Shown here in pieces: positions 10,701-20,591 of a stretch of DNA of 64,000 bases. The notes below the pieces were generated by a model. The model had not been told where the DNA came from and ran no database searches. It was given only the letters and a program-made list of their open reading frames with translations. Positions within the stretch are counted from its first letter, which is position 1. Each line of letters starts with the position of its first letter. The stretch comes from Akanthomyces muscarius (taxonomy: Eukaryota; Ascomycota; Sordariomycetes; Hypocreales; Cordycipitaceae): the NCBI RefSeq assembly GCF_028009165.1, contig NC_079241.1, positions 4,402,001 through 4,466,000 of the forward strand. The letters are read 5' to 3'. The translations under genes and the position numbers were made by a program.

Positions 10701-12287
10701 AGCGCGCTGCGACGACAAGGGCGAGTAAAGATGTTCGGAGTGGGTGAGGTAGGAGGGTGTTTGGGCGGCGAGTTGTTGGCTGGCGCAAGAAGAGGCGGGG
10801 TGAAGCGGGTGTGGAAGGCGAGAGAGAGCGGGTTGGCGAGCGGCGCGGGCGAGCGATGCGGGCGGGGCAGAAGCAAGAGTCAGGTCGGGCTGCTTGGCCT
10901 CTGGCGCGCTGCAGCGGCGAGTTCTAGATAGGCACAGTACGGATACCTGAGTGCTGCTAAGGTTAGCCTGTGGTAGTTTACTAGGTTTGGGTGGTTGGCG
11001 GTGGCCAAGTGGCTTACCTTGTCCACTGCGTACGGCGAGACAAATGCAGTGTGACGCAGGGTGATGGAGGACGAGGTGGAGCTCAGAGATGTCGTGCATG
11101 CAAAGGAGAAAAAAGAACAAGATAGGTGATGGTACGAGGGTTTACTGGTAAAAGGTCGGCACCGATTCAAGACAGGATGAGATGCAGGCCAGCTGTATGT
11201 GGCGTGTCTCGTTGGGCGACAAACGGATTGCCATTGACTAGGTAGGCAGTTGGTGGAAGCGGGAAAGGGAGTGAGCCACACACGAACGGCAGTGTGGAAT
11301 CTTGACCTGGGTGGCGGTGCGACTGTTGCACCTGGAGGTAGGTAGCCACTGATGATGCCCAGCACTCGGTAGTGGAATCTACAAAACAAACAAGCTTCTA
11401 CTCAAACAAAACAAATGTCCCGCCTCAATCACAAGCTTGCTAATGAATCCTCCAAAGAAAAAGAAATGTCCCGTGCATTATTGCGTGCCGCGTACATGGC
11501 AGACAGGACTAATTGTTTGGCCAAGCCAGCGACTCCTGCCTACGCTTACAAGCAAACAACTCCTGCAGGTGTTGAACCCGCTAGAAACGTCCTCTGTACC
11601 CACTGAAGCACCTATCTGCTCGCCTCATCATGACGCCCGCTTTCCATCAGCGTCCACAGCCTTCTCAGGCCACTCGCTGCATCCATTGTACCTAGGTACC
11701 CAGTACCTTGGTTATTGTCAGTGTTGAACCACCCACCACCCGAAATCTCACCATTAATAGTTTAGCAATGAATCTCCATCCTTCTCGTTATCGAGGCGTC
11801 AAGCAATCATCTCCCCGGCCGTCCAGTCTTTGATAGCTCCATCACTCCGTGCCGCGGCCGCGCCCGGCGCCACCGCCAATCCCTGCATCCGTTGAAAGGC
11901 GCACATATGAGTTTCAGAATACTTGACTATAGCTAAAATTGTCCGATTGCTTTCTCGTTTACCAATATAAATGCGTTTTTCAAACAGGCGCTCTCGCAAA
12001 CGTAGATGTGACAACGGCGCTGTCGTCGTAAATCCCCCACTACTTGCTCGCTGTAGTCTCCACTTCCATTCAACCTCAAACTACCTGTAAACCTCCGGCT
12101 TCTCATCACGGCAAAGCTCACCGTGTCTATCCGTCTTCACCACAAACAGCTTGTCACTCAATCCAGTGTTTCCGATCGGTCCAAGCTTGAAGCCTTTACA
12201 GGACCGGTACACGCCGTTTATCTCGCACTGAGCTCTCTCCCTAGTTCAACACCCGCTTTCCGCTCCCACAACAATGCAGCTTTCATC
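10701..12287. promoter_or_regulatory. divergent region, Dsk2 / NPR2
   Basis: 1587 bases. The Dsk2-proximal 400 bases are low-complexity and open in frame with Dsk2, probably leader. The middle carries AGGTACC-type motifs (about 11688-11712). A 5-codon uORF lies at the NPR2 end (12274-12291). No convincing extra gene was found. Confidence 0.45.
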
Positions 12288-12291
12288 ATGA
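12274..12291 (+). promoter_or_regulatory. 5-codon uORF overlapping NPR2 start
   Basis: ATG at 12274, then Gln-Leu-Ser-Ser, then TGA at 12289-12291. The TGA shares bases with the NPR2 ATG at 12288-12290 (ATGA arrangement), as in reinitiation-type stop/start overlaps. It is seen directly; a role in translation is inferred and assumes transcription starts upstream of 12274. Confidence 0.5.
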
Positions 12292-13741
12292 TCCAGGGCA
12301 TCTTCTACGCAAGATTCTTCCCTCAAGAGGGTACGCTATCTCCTCTCATCCCCAACACCACCTCACATTCGCCTCTTCTAACATCGAACCCCCAGGTCCC
12401 AAGATTGTCGCGCAGTCACCGCCGGGATGCATCACCGCCGCCGACAACTCGACGCGCCCGCCGCTCATCGACTTTGACGTCCTCCAGGAGTACATCATCC
12501 CGCGCCAGGCCTTTTGCAACCGCTACATCACCATCAACTCGCCCGACGGCAAGTACACAATCCTCTGCTACCCCGTCGTCATTGCGCACACTAAGTATCT
12601 GCGCAATGAGTTCATCTTCAACTTTGGCCTCCTCGTCGAGGCCGACGTCGACCACGCCGCCTACGAGCGCGTCGTCCGCTGTCTCGCCGCTACATTTTCC
12701 GAGATGGAGAAGCAAAATGAATATTTGAGCCTTGGCGAGGGCTCTCGTACCGTTGCCACGGCTGCTGCGGCGGCGGCAGTGGCGGCTGCAGCAGCTGCAA
12801 CGACGGGCCACGGCGACGATGACGGGGTGGCGGCCACTGCCCGCCGACCGATTGAAAGTCTGCTTGAAATCATCAAAGAGGATCTCAACAATTATGGCGA
12901 GTGCATGATTCCTGTCGGTACGCTCCTCTCCGCATCACAGTCCCTCCAGTACGAGTCTTCCCTACTGACAACTCCCACAGATGAGGCCAACACCATCAAC
13001 ATGAAGCTCTTCCCCCATCATGCCACCCCGCCTCCCGTCAAGGGCTGGCACGTCCCCGTCGCCAAGACCAAGTTTGCCGACATTGTCGACCCGACCTGGG
13101 ACCTGACCCTGCAGCGCGTCATTGAGAAGATCGATGGCGTCTCCGACGTCCGGCGCATCGCCCACGAGGCCTCGGTCTCGCTCGAGCTCGCCAAAACAGC
13201 CCTCCGCCACCTCCTCTACTACGACACCATCCTCCTGCTCGACATCTTCTTCTTCGGCTCCTGTTACGCGCCCCGGCCCGGAATCCACGACTTTGTCGAA
13301 AACGTCGACGGCATGGTCGACGAATGCGCCGGCTACGTCTCCCACGGCGCCGCCCGCGTCAGCAACTTCATGCTCGTCAAGCTCATGCTGTCCTTTGGTC
13401 CCGGCCGGAGCGTCAAGGAGTGGCTCATGACGCACCAGGACGCCGGCTTCGACGTCATCAACTACGTCGACATCCGCCGCTTCGTCCAGTTTGGCGTCAT
13501 CAAGGGCTGCCTCTACCGCGTCCACAAGTACGTCGTCTCCAAGCAGTACATTGCCGCCCTCGCCACCGGCCAGACGCGCCCTGTCGACGGGCCCGCGGCC
13601 GATCCGCTGCAAAAGTACACAGACGGCTGCCACCACTTTGATCAGATCGTCACCGAGCGCAACCTGACCAACGACGAAGTAATTGATAATCTGAAGCAAC
13701 TGCCTGTCCCCAAGGGCGACTTGGCCGTATTCTACAAATGA
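12288..13741 (+). CDS. npr2: nitrogen permease regulator 2 (SEACIT/GATOR1 subunit)
   Basis: Npr2/NPRL2 forms SEACIT (GATOR1) with Npr3 and Iml1, which restrains TORC1 at the vacuole when amino acids are short. Three exons: 12288-12330, 12396-12917, 12981-13741; the total is divisible by three and gives 441 aa. Both introns split Gly or Asp codons and restore family sequence. Recognised blocks are MIQGIFYARFFPQEG and PKIVAQSPPG at the N-terminus, FDVLQEYIIPR, the longin-like segment FIFNFGLLVEAD, and the C-terminal winged-helix part with RVIEKIDGVSDVRRIAHEA and YVDIRRFVQFGVIKG. An alanine-rich insertion (about residues 145-180, ending GHGDDDG) is species-type low complexity. A uORF stop overlaps the start codon. 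The call is firm. Confidence 0.94.
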
Positions 13742-13986
13742 TATACCCCCGGCTGAGATATATACTCACACTGACATATATATATGCATGCTTTATTACA
13801 TTTGATAAGCACTATAACGATAATGAGGACGAGATCGGGAGGAGAAAGGACCCATAATGTCTGGTTAAATATTCGCCATTTGATGATACCAGTTGATGTA
13901 CACTATATAGTTTTACAAGATGCGTTTTAATATTGTACAGGTGGACCTGAATCACACAGGAGATCAACACTTGCTCTCTGCATGCT

Positions 13987-15967
13987 TCACCACTCATGCT
14001 CGTCCCCGCCTTTACTTTTTTCTTCCCTGTCTTCTTTCTTCTGCATGCGCATCAGCTTGGCCCGCTCGCGCACCTCGGCCTTGCTGGGCAGCGCAATGTC
14101 GGGATTGTTGGCCACCTTGAGGCCCTCCTGGCGGCCCTTTTCCTTGAGCATCTTGTTGACCTGCGTCATGGTCAGCTCCTCGCCGCGCTCGGCCGCCTGC
14201 GCGATGATCTCCTCCTTCATGCGGCGCACCGTGCCCGTGTACGCCTCGCCCGGGTAGATGGCGCCGCTGGCCTTCCACTCGTCGTCGTCGACGAGCTCCA
14301 CGATGCGCACGTTGTGCTTGCCCTTGCGCAGGATGAGCATGCGGCCGTCGAGAAGGAACTTGGCCGTCTCCTCGGGGAACCACATCTTCATCGGCGTCCA
14401 GTCGAGGTTGCCGGGCACGAGGCCGCGCTTCTGGCCCGGCTGCGCGGCGACGTAGGCGCCCTGCATCTTGACCAGGCGCTGGCCCTCGGCGGCGCTGGGC
14501 GCCAGGCCCGTCGCAAACAGCAGTCTGGCGGGCGACAGCTTCATGACGGAGCGGGGCAGCTTGATGTCGCTCCTGGGTGCGGTGTTGGGGTTGACGATGC
14601 CGGAGCTCTCGGCCGGCTCCTTGACAATCTTGGGCAGCTCGCCACCGAAGCGGAAAGAGTGCTGCTGGGCTTCTTCCAGAGCCTTTTGCGAGCCGTGAAT
14701 CAGCGAGACAAACTCAAAGGCAAGGTTGTGCTGCGCGATGCGCTTCGAGGGGTCCGCATTGTGCTCCTCCATGATGGTCTGAATCTTGGGCACGGGCAAG
14801 AAGGTAAAGAGCTTCAGCAGTCTCTCCACCTCGTCGTCGGTTCGGCGCATAAAGTACCCGTACAAGTCAAATGCTGACGTCTTGAACTCGTCCAGCCATA
14901 CGGCGTTGCCTGCGCTCTTGCCGAATTTGACGCCGGCAGAATCAGTCAGCAGCGGTACCGTGAAGCCAACGGGGTCGTGCTGCCACCCCGTTTCCATGCG
15001 CGCATACGGGGCTTCTTCTGTTGCGCGAATCGTCTTGAGCGACTCAATCCCCGCCACAATGTTGCCGTACTGGTCGGAGCCACCAATTTGCATCTGTACA
15101 CCAATTTTGTTGTACATGTGCCAAAAGTCCCAGCCCTGCAGCAAAGGATAGATAAACTCGCCCAGCGACATGCCATCGCCCTCTGTCAGCTTACGCTTCG
15201 CTGTATCGCGACTCAGCATGGGGCCGATCCGGGTGTCCCTCGCGAGTCTCTTTATAAAGTCGTAGAGTGTTAAGCCTTGTAGCCACATGTTATTATTGAG
15301 GAGACTCCGCTTGGCCGCCCAGTCATCTTCATAGCCGTGTCTAATGCGCATTTGGACGACGTTGTGCCACAGCCTCGTCAGTTGATAGTGAATCTTGGTG
15401 ATGTTTTTGGAAATGTCCGAGTTGGAAATATGGTCGCGACTTTGTAGACGCCCGCTAGGGTCGCCAATTCTTGCGGTCGAGCCGCCGATAAGGGTCACGG
15501 CAGGATGGCCGTGGAACCACAGCCAAAAGAGAGGCATGAGTGGCAGCATGTGGCCTACGTGCAGAGAGTCGGCCGTGGGGTCGATTCCGACATACGCGCC
15601 GATTCGCTTGATTCGCATGACTTCCTTGATTCTGTCGGCATTTCTGTTCTTCCTGGTTAGCGATCTAACCTACCACCAATGCGATATAATGACCATTGCT
15701 AGAGGTGGCTGCCTACCCTGCTACATCCTTGATGTATCCTCGCTCGTCCAAGATGTCCCACACGTGCCGCTGCTCGCCATTTTGAATCTTTTCTGCTCTG
15801 AACCTCCAGCGCTCCTCTCCCTCGGCGACTTTTCGCAAATGCGTTTGCGCAACGCCTCGAGTCTGCTGGTTTCGCGATAAAGAATGGCTGAGCTGGCGCG
15901 CAGCGCAAATCGAGCTCGAAGTCGGTCTTATAGGGGCCAGCGCCGAGGCCGACAATCGGGCGGCCAT
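13987..15967 (-). CDS. cyt-18: mitochondrial tyrosyl-tRNA synthetase, CYT-18 type
   Basis: Class I synthetase for mitochondrial tRNA-Tyr; the Pezizomycotina enzyme is also a splicing factor for mitochondrial group I introns. Exons 15967-15717 and 15652-13987, with a 64-base intron, give 638 aa. The N-terminus (MAARLSASALAPIRP...) is Arg/Ser-rich and targeting-like. The extended region HVWDILDERGYIKDVAG before the catalytic fold matches the position of the extra N-terminal helix used for intron RNA binding. Signature motifs are DSLHVGHMLPL (HIGH) and KFGKSAGNAVW (KMSKS-like), with QIGGSDQYGNI in the Tyr/tRNA pocket. The C-terminal part (about 440-600) has the S4-like RNA-binding domain and a basic tail (KKEDREEKSKGG). 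It converges on NPR2. The splicing role is known for the N. crassa homologue, inferred here. Confidence 0.93.
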
Positions 15968-16597
15968 TATCTTTGTGTGGGCAGAGACGAGCTCTGTAGA
16001 TGATCCGACTTTTCAGCCTTCGCTCGTGGGCCACAGACGTCCACTAAGTCACTGATAGTCGACAACAATCCCGTGGCGCAAGGAAAATGGAATGGCAGTT
16101 GAGCTCTCGTCTGAAGAAGCACCACTCCAAAAAAATGTCTAGCCAGTGGAGCCCTCTCCAAATAGGTTGCTGGTAGCGTGGGCCAGCAGGAACCAGCAGC
16201 GCGAACTCTCACATGCGCGCTGTACCAAGATGCGTTCTCGCAGCGAAGCCCCGGAAAAATGTTATTGAGTTGCCGAGTCTCCCGCACGCTGCACGCTCGG
16301 GAGCCAGCCAGCCAATCGCAGAGCTCCTAATTAGAGATCCTCGGCAATACCAGGCTCGAAAGCCAGCACCCACGGAAACCACATCCTCCAAACCACCTCG
16401 ACTTTACGCCAAACCGCATCGTATCCGGAAGGCGACTCAGTTCCAATCTTCTCGACTGATTGTGACCCTCGAGTAGCACGCAAACGAATCTGCCATTTTC
16501 CCCCAGCTTCCCCGTCCATCGTCCTCCACGTCGCATTTTCGGCAACACTCGGGTTGAGGTCATCGCGGCATTTCGACCACCACCACCTCTCGTCACA
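15968..16597. promoter_or_regulatory. divergent promoter, CYT-18 / SDH4
   Basis: 630 bases between two divergent nuclear genes for mitochondrial proteins, so shared control is possible. The last 150 bases before SDH4 are C-rich. No specific binding site is claimed. Confidence 0.45.
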
Positions 16598-17298
16598 ATG
16601 GCTTCCATCATGCGTCCTTCCATTCTGCGCCAGGCGGCTATGAGCCGCAGTGTCTTTGCTCAGCCTGTCATGCGCAACACCGTGCTCCGCGCCGCTGCTC
16701 TGCACACCACCGCCAAGCGCCCTGCTTTCCTTCCCCCGGGTCCCCGTAAGCAGTCCAAGGTCCTTTCGCTGTCGTGTGGTTAAGATAGGAATGCTAATAT
16801 TTTGTCATTACAGAGGTCATCCACGGCTCAGGTACGAACTACTCATCCACGCGAATACACGCTCAATTGCGCTCCCAGAGCTTGTGGTATAACCCATCTA
16901 GACGAAACTGCTGACACCTCGCCTCTCTAGTCAACGACCCTGCTCCTATCCCCCACGCCAACGCCGCCCACGGCTCCTACCACTGGGCTTTTGAGCGCCT
17001 TCTCGCTGCCTCTCTCGTCCCTCTCTCCATCGCTCCCTTCGCTTCCGGCTCTCTCAACCCCACCCTCGACGCCATCCTGTGCTCGGCTCTGCTCCTGCAC
17101 TCCCACATTGGCTTCCAGTCCGTCATCATCGACTACATTCCCAAGCGCACGTACGCCGGCCTCCACAAGTTCTTCATGTGGGCACTGAACCTCGCCACCG
17201 TCGCTGTTGGTGTGTCCCTGTACGAGTTTGAGACGAACGACGTTGGTGTCACCGAGGCCATCAAGCGTGTCTGGAAGTCAAACTCCAAGTCCGAGTAA
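16598..17298 (+). CDS. sdh4: succinate dehydrogenase membrane anchor subunit (CybS)
   Basis: Small cytochrome b anchor of respiratory complex II in the inner mitochondrial membrane; it helps form the ubiquinone and heme site. Three exons: 16598-16745, 16814-16831 (18 bases only), 16931-17298; the total is divisible by three and gives 177 aa. Features: an Arg-rich presequence (MASIMRPSILRQAAMSRSVF to about residue 40), the CybS motif GSYHWAFERLLAASLVPLS, and three hydrophobic helices (about 70-90, 98-118 with LLLHSHIGFQSVIIDY, and 130-150). His and Asp/Tyr of HSHIGFQSVIIDYIPKR are the expected heme/quinone-side residues. The tiny middle exon encodes only VIHGS plus split codons, yet restores the PPGPQVIHGSVNDPAP family sequence, so it is credible. 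Confidence 0.94.
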
Positions 17299-17864
17299 AG
17301 AGCCCTCGAAGGCGGTCAAAAATCACACAGCGATGGAAGGAGTTTAAATATGAATAAGAGGCAAACGGTTCGGTTTTGTTTCGGTTTCTTTGTCCAGGTG
17401 GCTTTATGTGACTCGAGTCACAGTGTATAGAATGGTCTGCTAGGTAGACTGAACATGTATTTCGGTCCGTCAAGATATAACGGTCGTGCTACAATGGATG
17501 CAGCATTTTCTTTTGTTTAGACAATTTCAATTTTCAACTTATAACGACGCATCTGCGAAGTGTGAATGATGCCTGCTCATGAAACTCTAGCTTGGCCTTG
17601 CCCTCTACAGCACGAGCACTTGTCAAATTACTAACTTTGAGATTCTGGGTCTTTATTCTTGGTATTTGTTTTCTCAGTTGTTTTCCTATTTTTACTATTT
17701 TGTGACAGATTCATATCATCTATCTTCGCAATTTGGTACACTTCATTTTCGCTACATTTAGGCATCCACTTCTTCCGTTTGCCGTTTGACTACATCAAAA
17801 CCGATAAGATACAGTGTTGAACGATATCCGGCTTGAGCCCAAATTTGTGCAGTGTTGGACCACA
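17299..17864. other. convergent 3' region, SDH4 / BTA1
   Basis: 566 bases, AT-richer than the genes on either side, with T-rich runs around 17640-17760. It should contain the two 3' UTRs and polyadenylation signals. No ORF or RNA gene was seen. Confidence 0.45.
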
Positions 17865-20591
17865 TCAGATCTCGAGACTCGTAATCTCGTGGCTGCTGAC
17901 GCGCTCCAGCTCGGGAGTGGGAGGGCGAAGGTGGTCCACCTTGGTGCAGATCCAGCAACTGGCATACATGTTGACGCGGTCAATGCATGCACCGTCACGG
18001 CGGCCACCGTGGCACTTGGGAACGAAGCCATGGGCTTCAAAAACCTTGAGGTACCAAGGCTCCAGGGCAGAAGAGCGCAGCATGACGCGACCGCCAATAG
18101 CGAGAGCGCGGTTCAGCTTCGTTACCTGCTTGTTGGCAGCCTCAGAGCCAGGGTCGAACCAATCCATGCTGTCCATCACAACTGCCACGGTGAGCGTACC
18201 AGGCATGATGCGAGCAATCACCTCCTCAAGCTCATCTGTGTGGATGCGAAGGCTATCAAGCGCGCCGGGACGCGAGAGCTTGGCGTGAACCTCTTGGTCA
18301 AGGTAGCGAAGGTGACACTTGGGAGAGAACTGGCCTGCGAGACAGACATAGTAATAAGGGTTATCAGCACCCATGTGAGTCTCTTCAGCGACCGGGTCAA
18401 GCGTGTTGACCATGTAGTGCCAGATGGCATGGGAGCGGGTGTTCTTAGCCTTGGGCTTAGGGCCCTTGACGAGATCTGACTGGGCATGATCGTTTTCAAT
18501 CATGGCAAGCTGGTTCTTGGGAACGCCAAGTGCAGTCCAGAGAAAGCTTTCCTGGGCAACGACGAGGTTGGACACGAGCTTAGACAGGAGGGCAGGACGG
18601 ATCTTGTTTCGCCAAATCTCACGCTGCTCATTGAGAGTCTTGGCGGCGAGAATCTGCTTGACAGCACCTCTAATTCCAAAGAGACGAGAGACCCAGCGCA
18701 TGGCACGAATGGCATGACGAGAGCCACCAGTGTCGTAAAGACCGTAGGTGCTTTGAAACACTTGAACGTTCTTGAGCCAGTACTGGAAAGCGCGGCTAGA
18801 CAGGTGGGGAGAAAGCTTGGTGATGAGAAGAGTGCGGAATTCAGAGTGCTTGCCCTCACCAAAAATTTTCCAAAAGTCTTCATAGGGAAGCGCAGTGTAA
18901 GCAGCAGCCTTGAGCTCAAGGAGATGGTTCTGGGTAGGGTTGAGATCGACAGCGTGAACACGAGCAGGGCCTTGGGCCAGGTAAGACAGGATGTTGTCAC
19001 CAGCAGAGGTAATGGCAAGAACCTTGTCATCTGGGCCAAGCTTCAGGATGCGCTCATCGACGCGAGCATCTTCCCAGGTAAAGGCATAGATGTATTCATC
19101 GTTGAACTGCTTGTGCTTTTGCAGCTGATCGTCGTAGTAGATACGCCAATGGTGGTTCTGGTAGAAGAACGCGGGCAGAGGCAGGTTGGCCGAAAGGTTT
19201 TGAACGGCAGTGAGAAAAGCCTTAGAGCGGATTTCGGGGGCAGATCTCTCGATGGCGCGGGTCAGGGCATCACCTTGGTTGACGGGAAAGAGGTATGGCG
19301 ACTCGGTGGCATATGCGTCAATTCGCTCAAGAATTTCGTGAGGCAGGGCCGTCTTGGAAAAAGGCTTCTTTTGGCATCCAACCCAAACGTAGTAAGGAAT
19401 GTAGCCGAGGCTGCGGTTACGGGCGTTGAGGTTGAGAATGGTGCCGTACTTATACTCGAGGTAGTCACGGCGTCCGGACTCCAGTGCGACACGGTCAAGG
19501 TCAAACCAGGCGCGCCAGAACATACGCGACAGGGCATTGACGTGGCGGTCAATGTACCCAGCAGTGTAGTTTCGGAAGGAGAAGTCGGACTGGTTCTGAA
19601 CGTAGAAATCGACAACACCGAAAACACCTGAGGGAGAGAGCAGAGACCCAATGGAGTCGACGACAGAGTAGTAGTCGGGCTGTTGAGAAGGTCAGTGACT
19701 CGCAGCTCATCAAAGCATATCAATGTAAACTCACAATCATTGACAGGCTGTAGGACATAGTGACCAAGTCGGCACCGCCATGGTCAGGGCGCTGCTGCTT
19801 GAAGTAGCTGAGTGCAGGGGAGCGAAGCAGGTTCTGGGCTGCGGGCATGCCGTCCTCGTAGTCTTCGAGGCGGAACTTGCGCGCATCCTGGCAAACGACA
19901 GTGACGTTCTTCCAGCCGAGGCGCTCAAAGCGCTTGCGAGCGACTTCGCAGAGAGATGGGGAAAAGTCGACCAGGTAGACGCTGGAGAAGAATTCGGGGA
20001 CATTCACGTGCTCGCCCATGGCTTCAATGTTCCAGCCAGTGCCGCCGCCAATCTGTGAGAGAACGTTTAGTCATTGTTCGTGGGCGTAACAAAAGGTCTG
20101 GGAAAACTGACATCAACCCAAATTCTCTTTTCGGTCTTACCCTGTCCAGCATCCTTGGGTGCTTGGAACTTGGCCTTGAGCTGAGCGACAACCAGAGCGA
20201 GCATATCCTCGCGACCGCGCAGAAGGATGCCACGAGTGGTGTCGTAAGCCCCGGCCTGTCTCTTGTAAAAGCTCTCGAGGGCATCTTGCTGGGAAGCCTT
20301 AGATCCACCCTGATGAGGCTTGAGAAAGGACGAGTAAAAGAAGAGGAAAAAGGACTTGAGAAATCCGGGAGAGGACTCGTCCTTACCATCGACAGTAGGC
20401 TTGCCGAGAGAGAAAAGGCAAGCTCCGCCGAGGAGAGCAACAGCTATGCCGGCATAGTGCATAGGCTGCAGTTGAAAGTCAGTGCCAAAAGGCAGAATGT
20501 TACCACCCTGTGAATTGCAATTGAGTGGTTAGCACGTGAGGCTAGGGGCGTCGGGGAGTGTTGACTGAAAGCAGCTTACAGGAGAAGCCAT
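17865..20591 (-). CDS. bta1: betaine lipid synthase (DGTS synthesis)
   Basis: Makes diacylglyceryl-trimethylhomoserine, a phosphorus-free lipid that can replace phosphatidylcholine. Four exons: 20591-20580 (12 bases, MASP), 20507-20112, 20052-19735, 19679-17865; all joins are phase 0 and give 846 aa. Order of parts: an N-terminal membrane segment (YAGIAVALLGGACLFSL), a BtaB-like SAM methyltransferase with motif WVDIGGGTGWNIEAM and YLVDFSPSLCEVARKR, then a BtaA-like 3-amino-3-carboxypropyl transferase domain with ITSAGDNILSYLAQGPARV and VHAVDLNPTQNHLLELK. This is the fused fungal arrangement. In N. crassa the enzyme is needed for DGTS under phosphate starvation; a CACGTG box in intron 1 fits such control. 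Divergent from NGG1 across 2.2 kb. Confidence 0.93.
20533..20538. promoter_or_regulatory. CACGTG box in BTA1 intron 1
   Basis: A palindromic CACGTG lies in the 72-base first intron of BTA1, 50 bases or so after the ATG. This is the core recognised by Pho4/NUC-1 type bHLH regulators of phosphate response, among other bHLH proteins. Presence is seen; binding is inferred. Confidence 0.3.

Noticed and set aside
10880..11389. 169-codon minus frame upstream of Dsk2
   Set aside because: Leader-type composition, no domain, not in frame with Dsk2.
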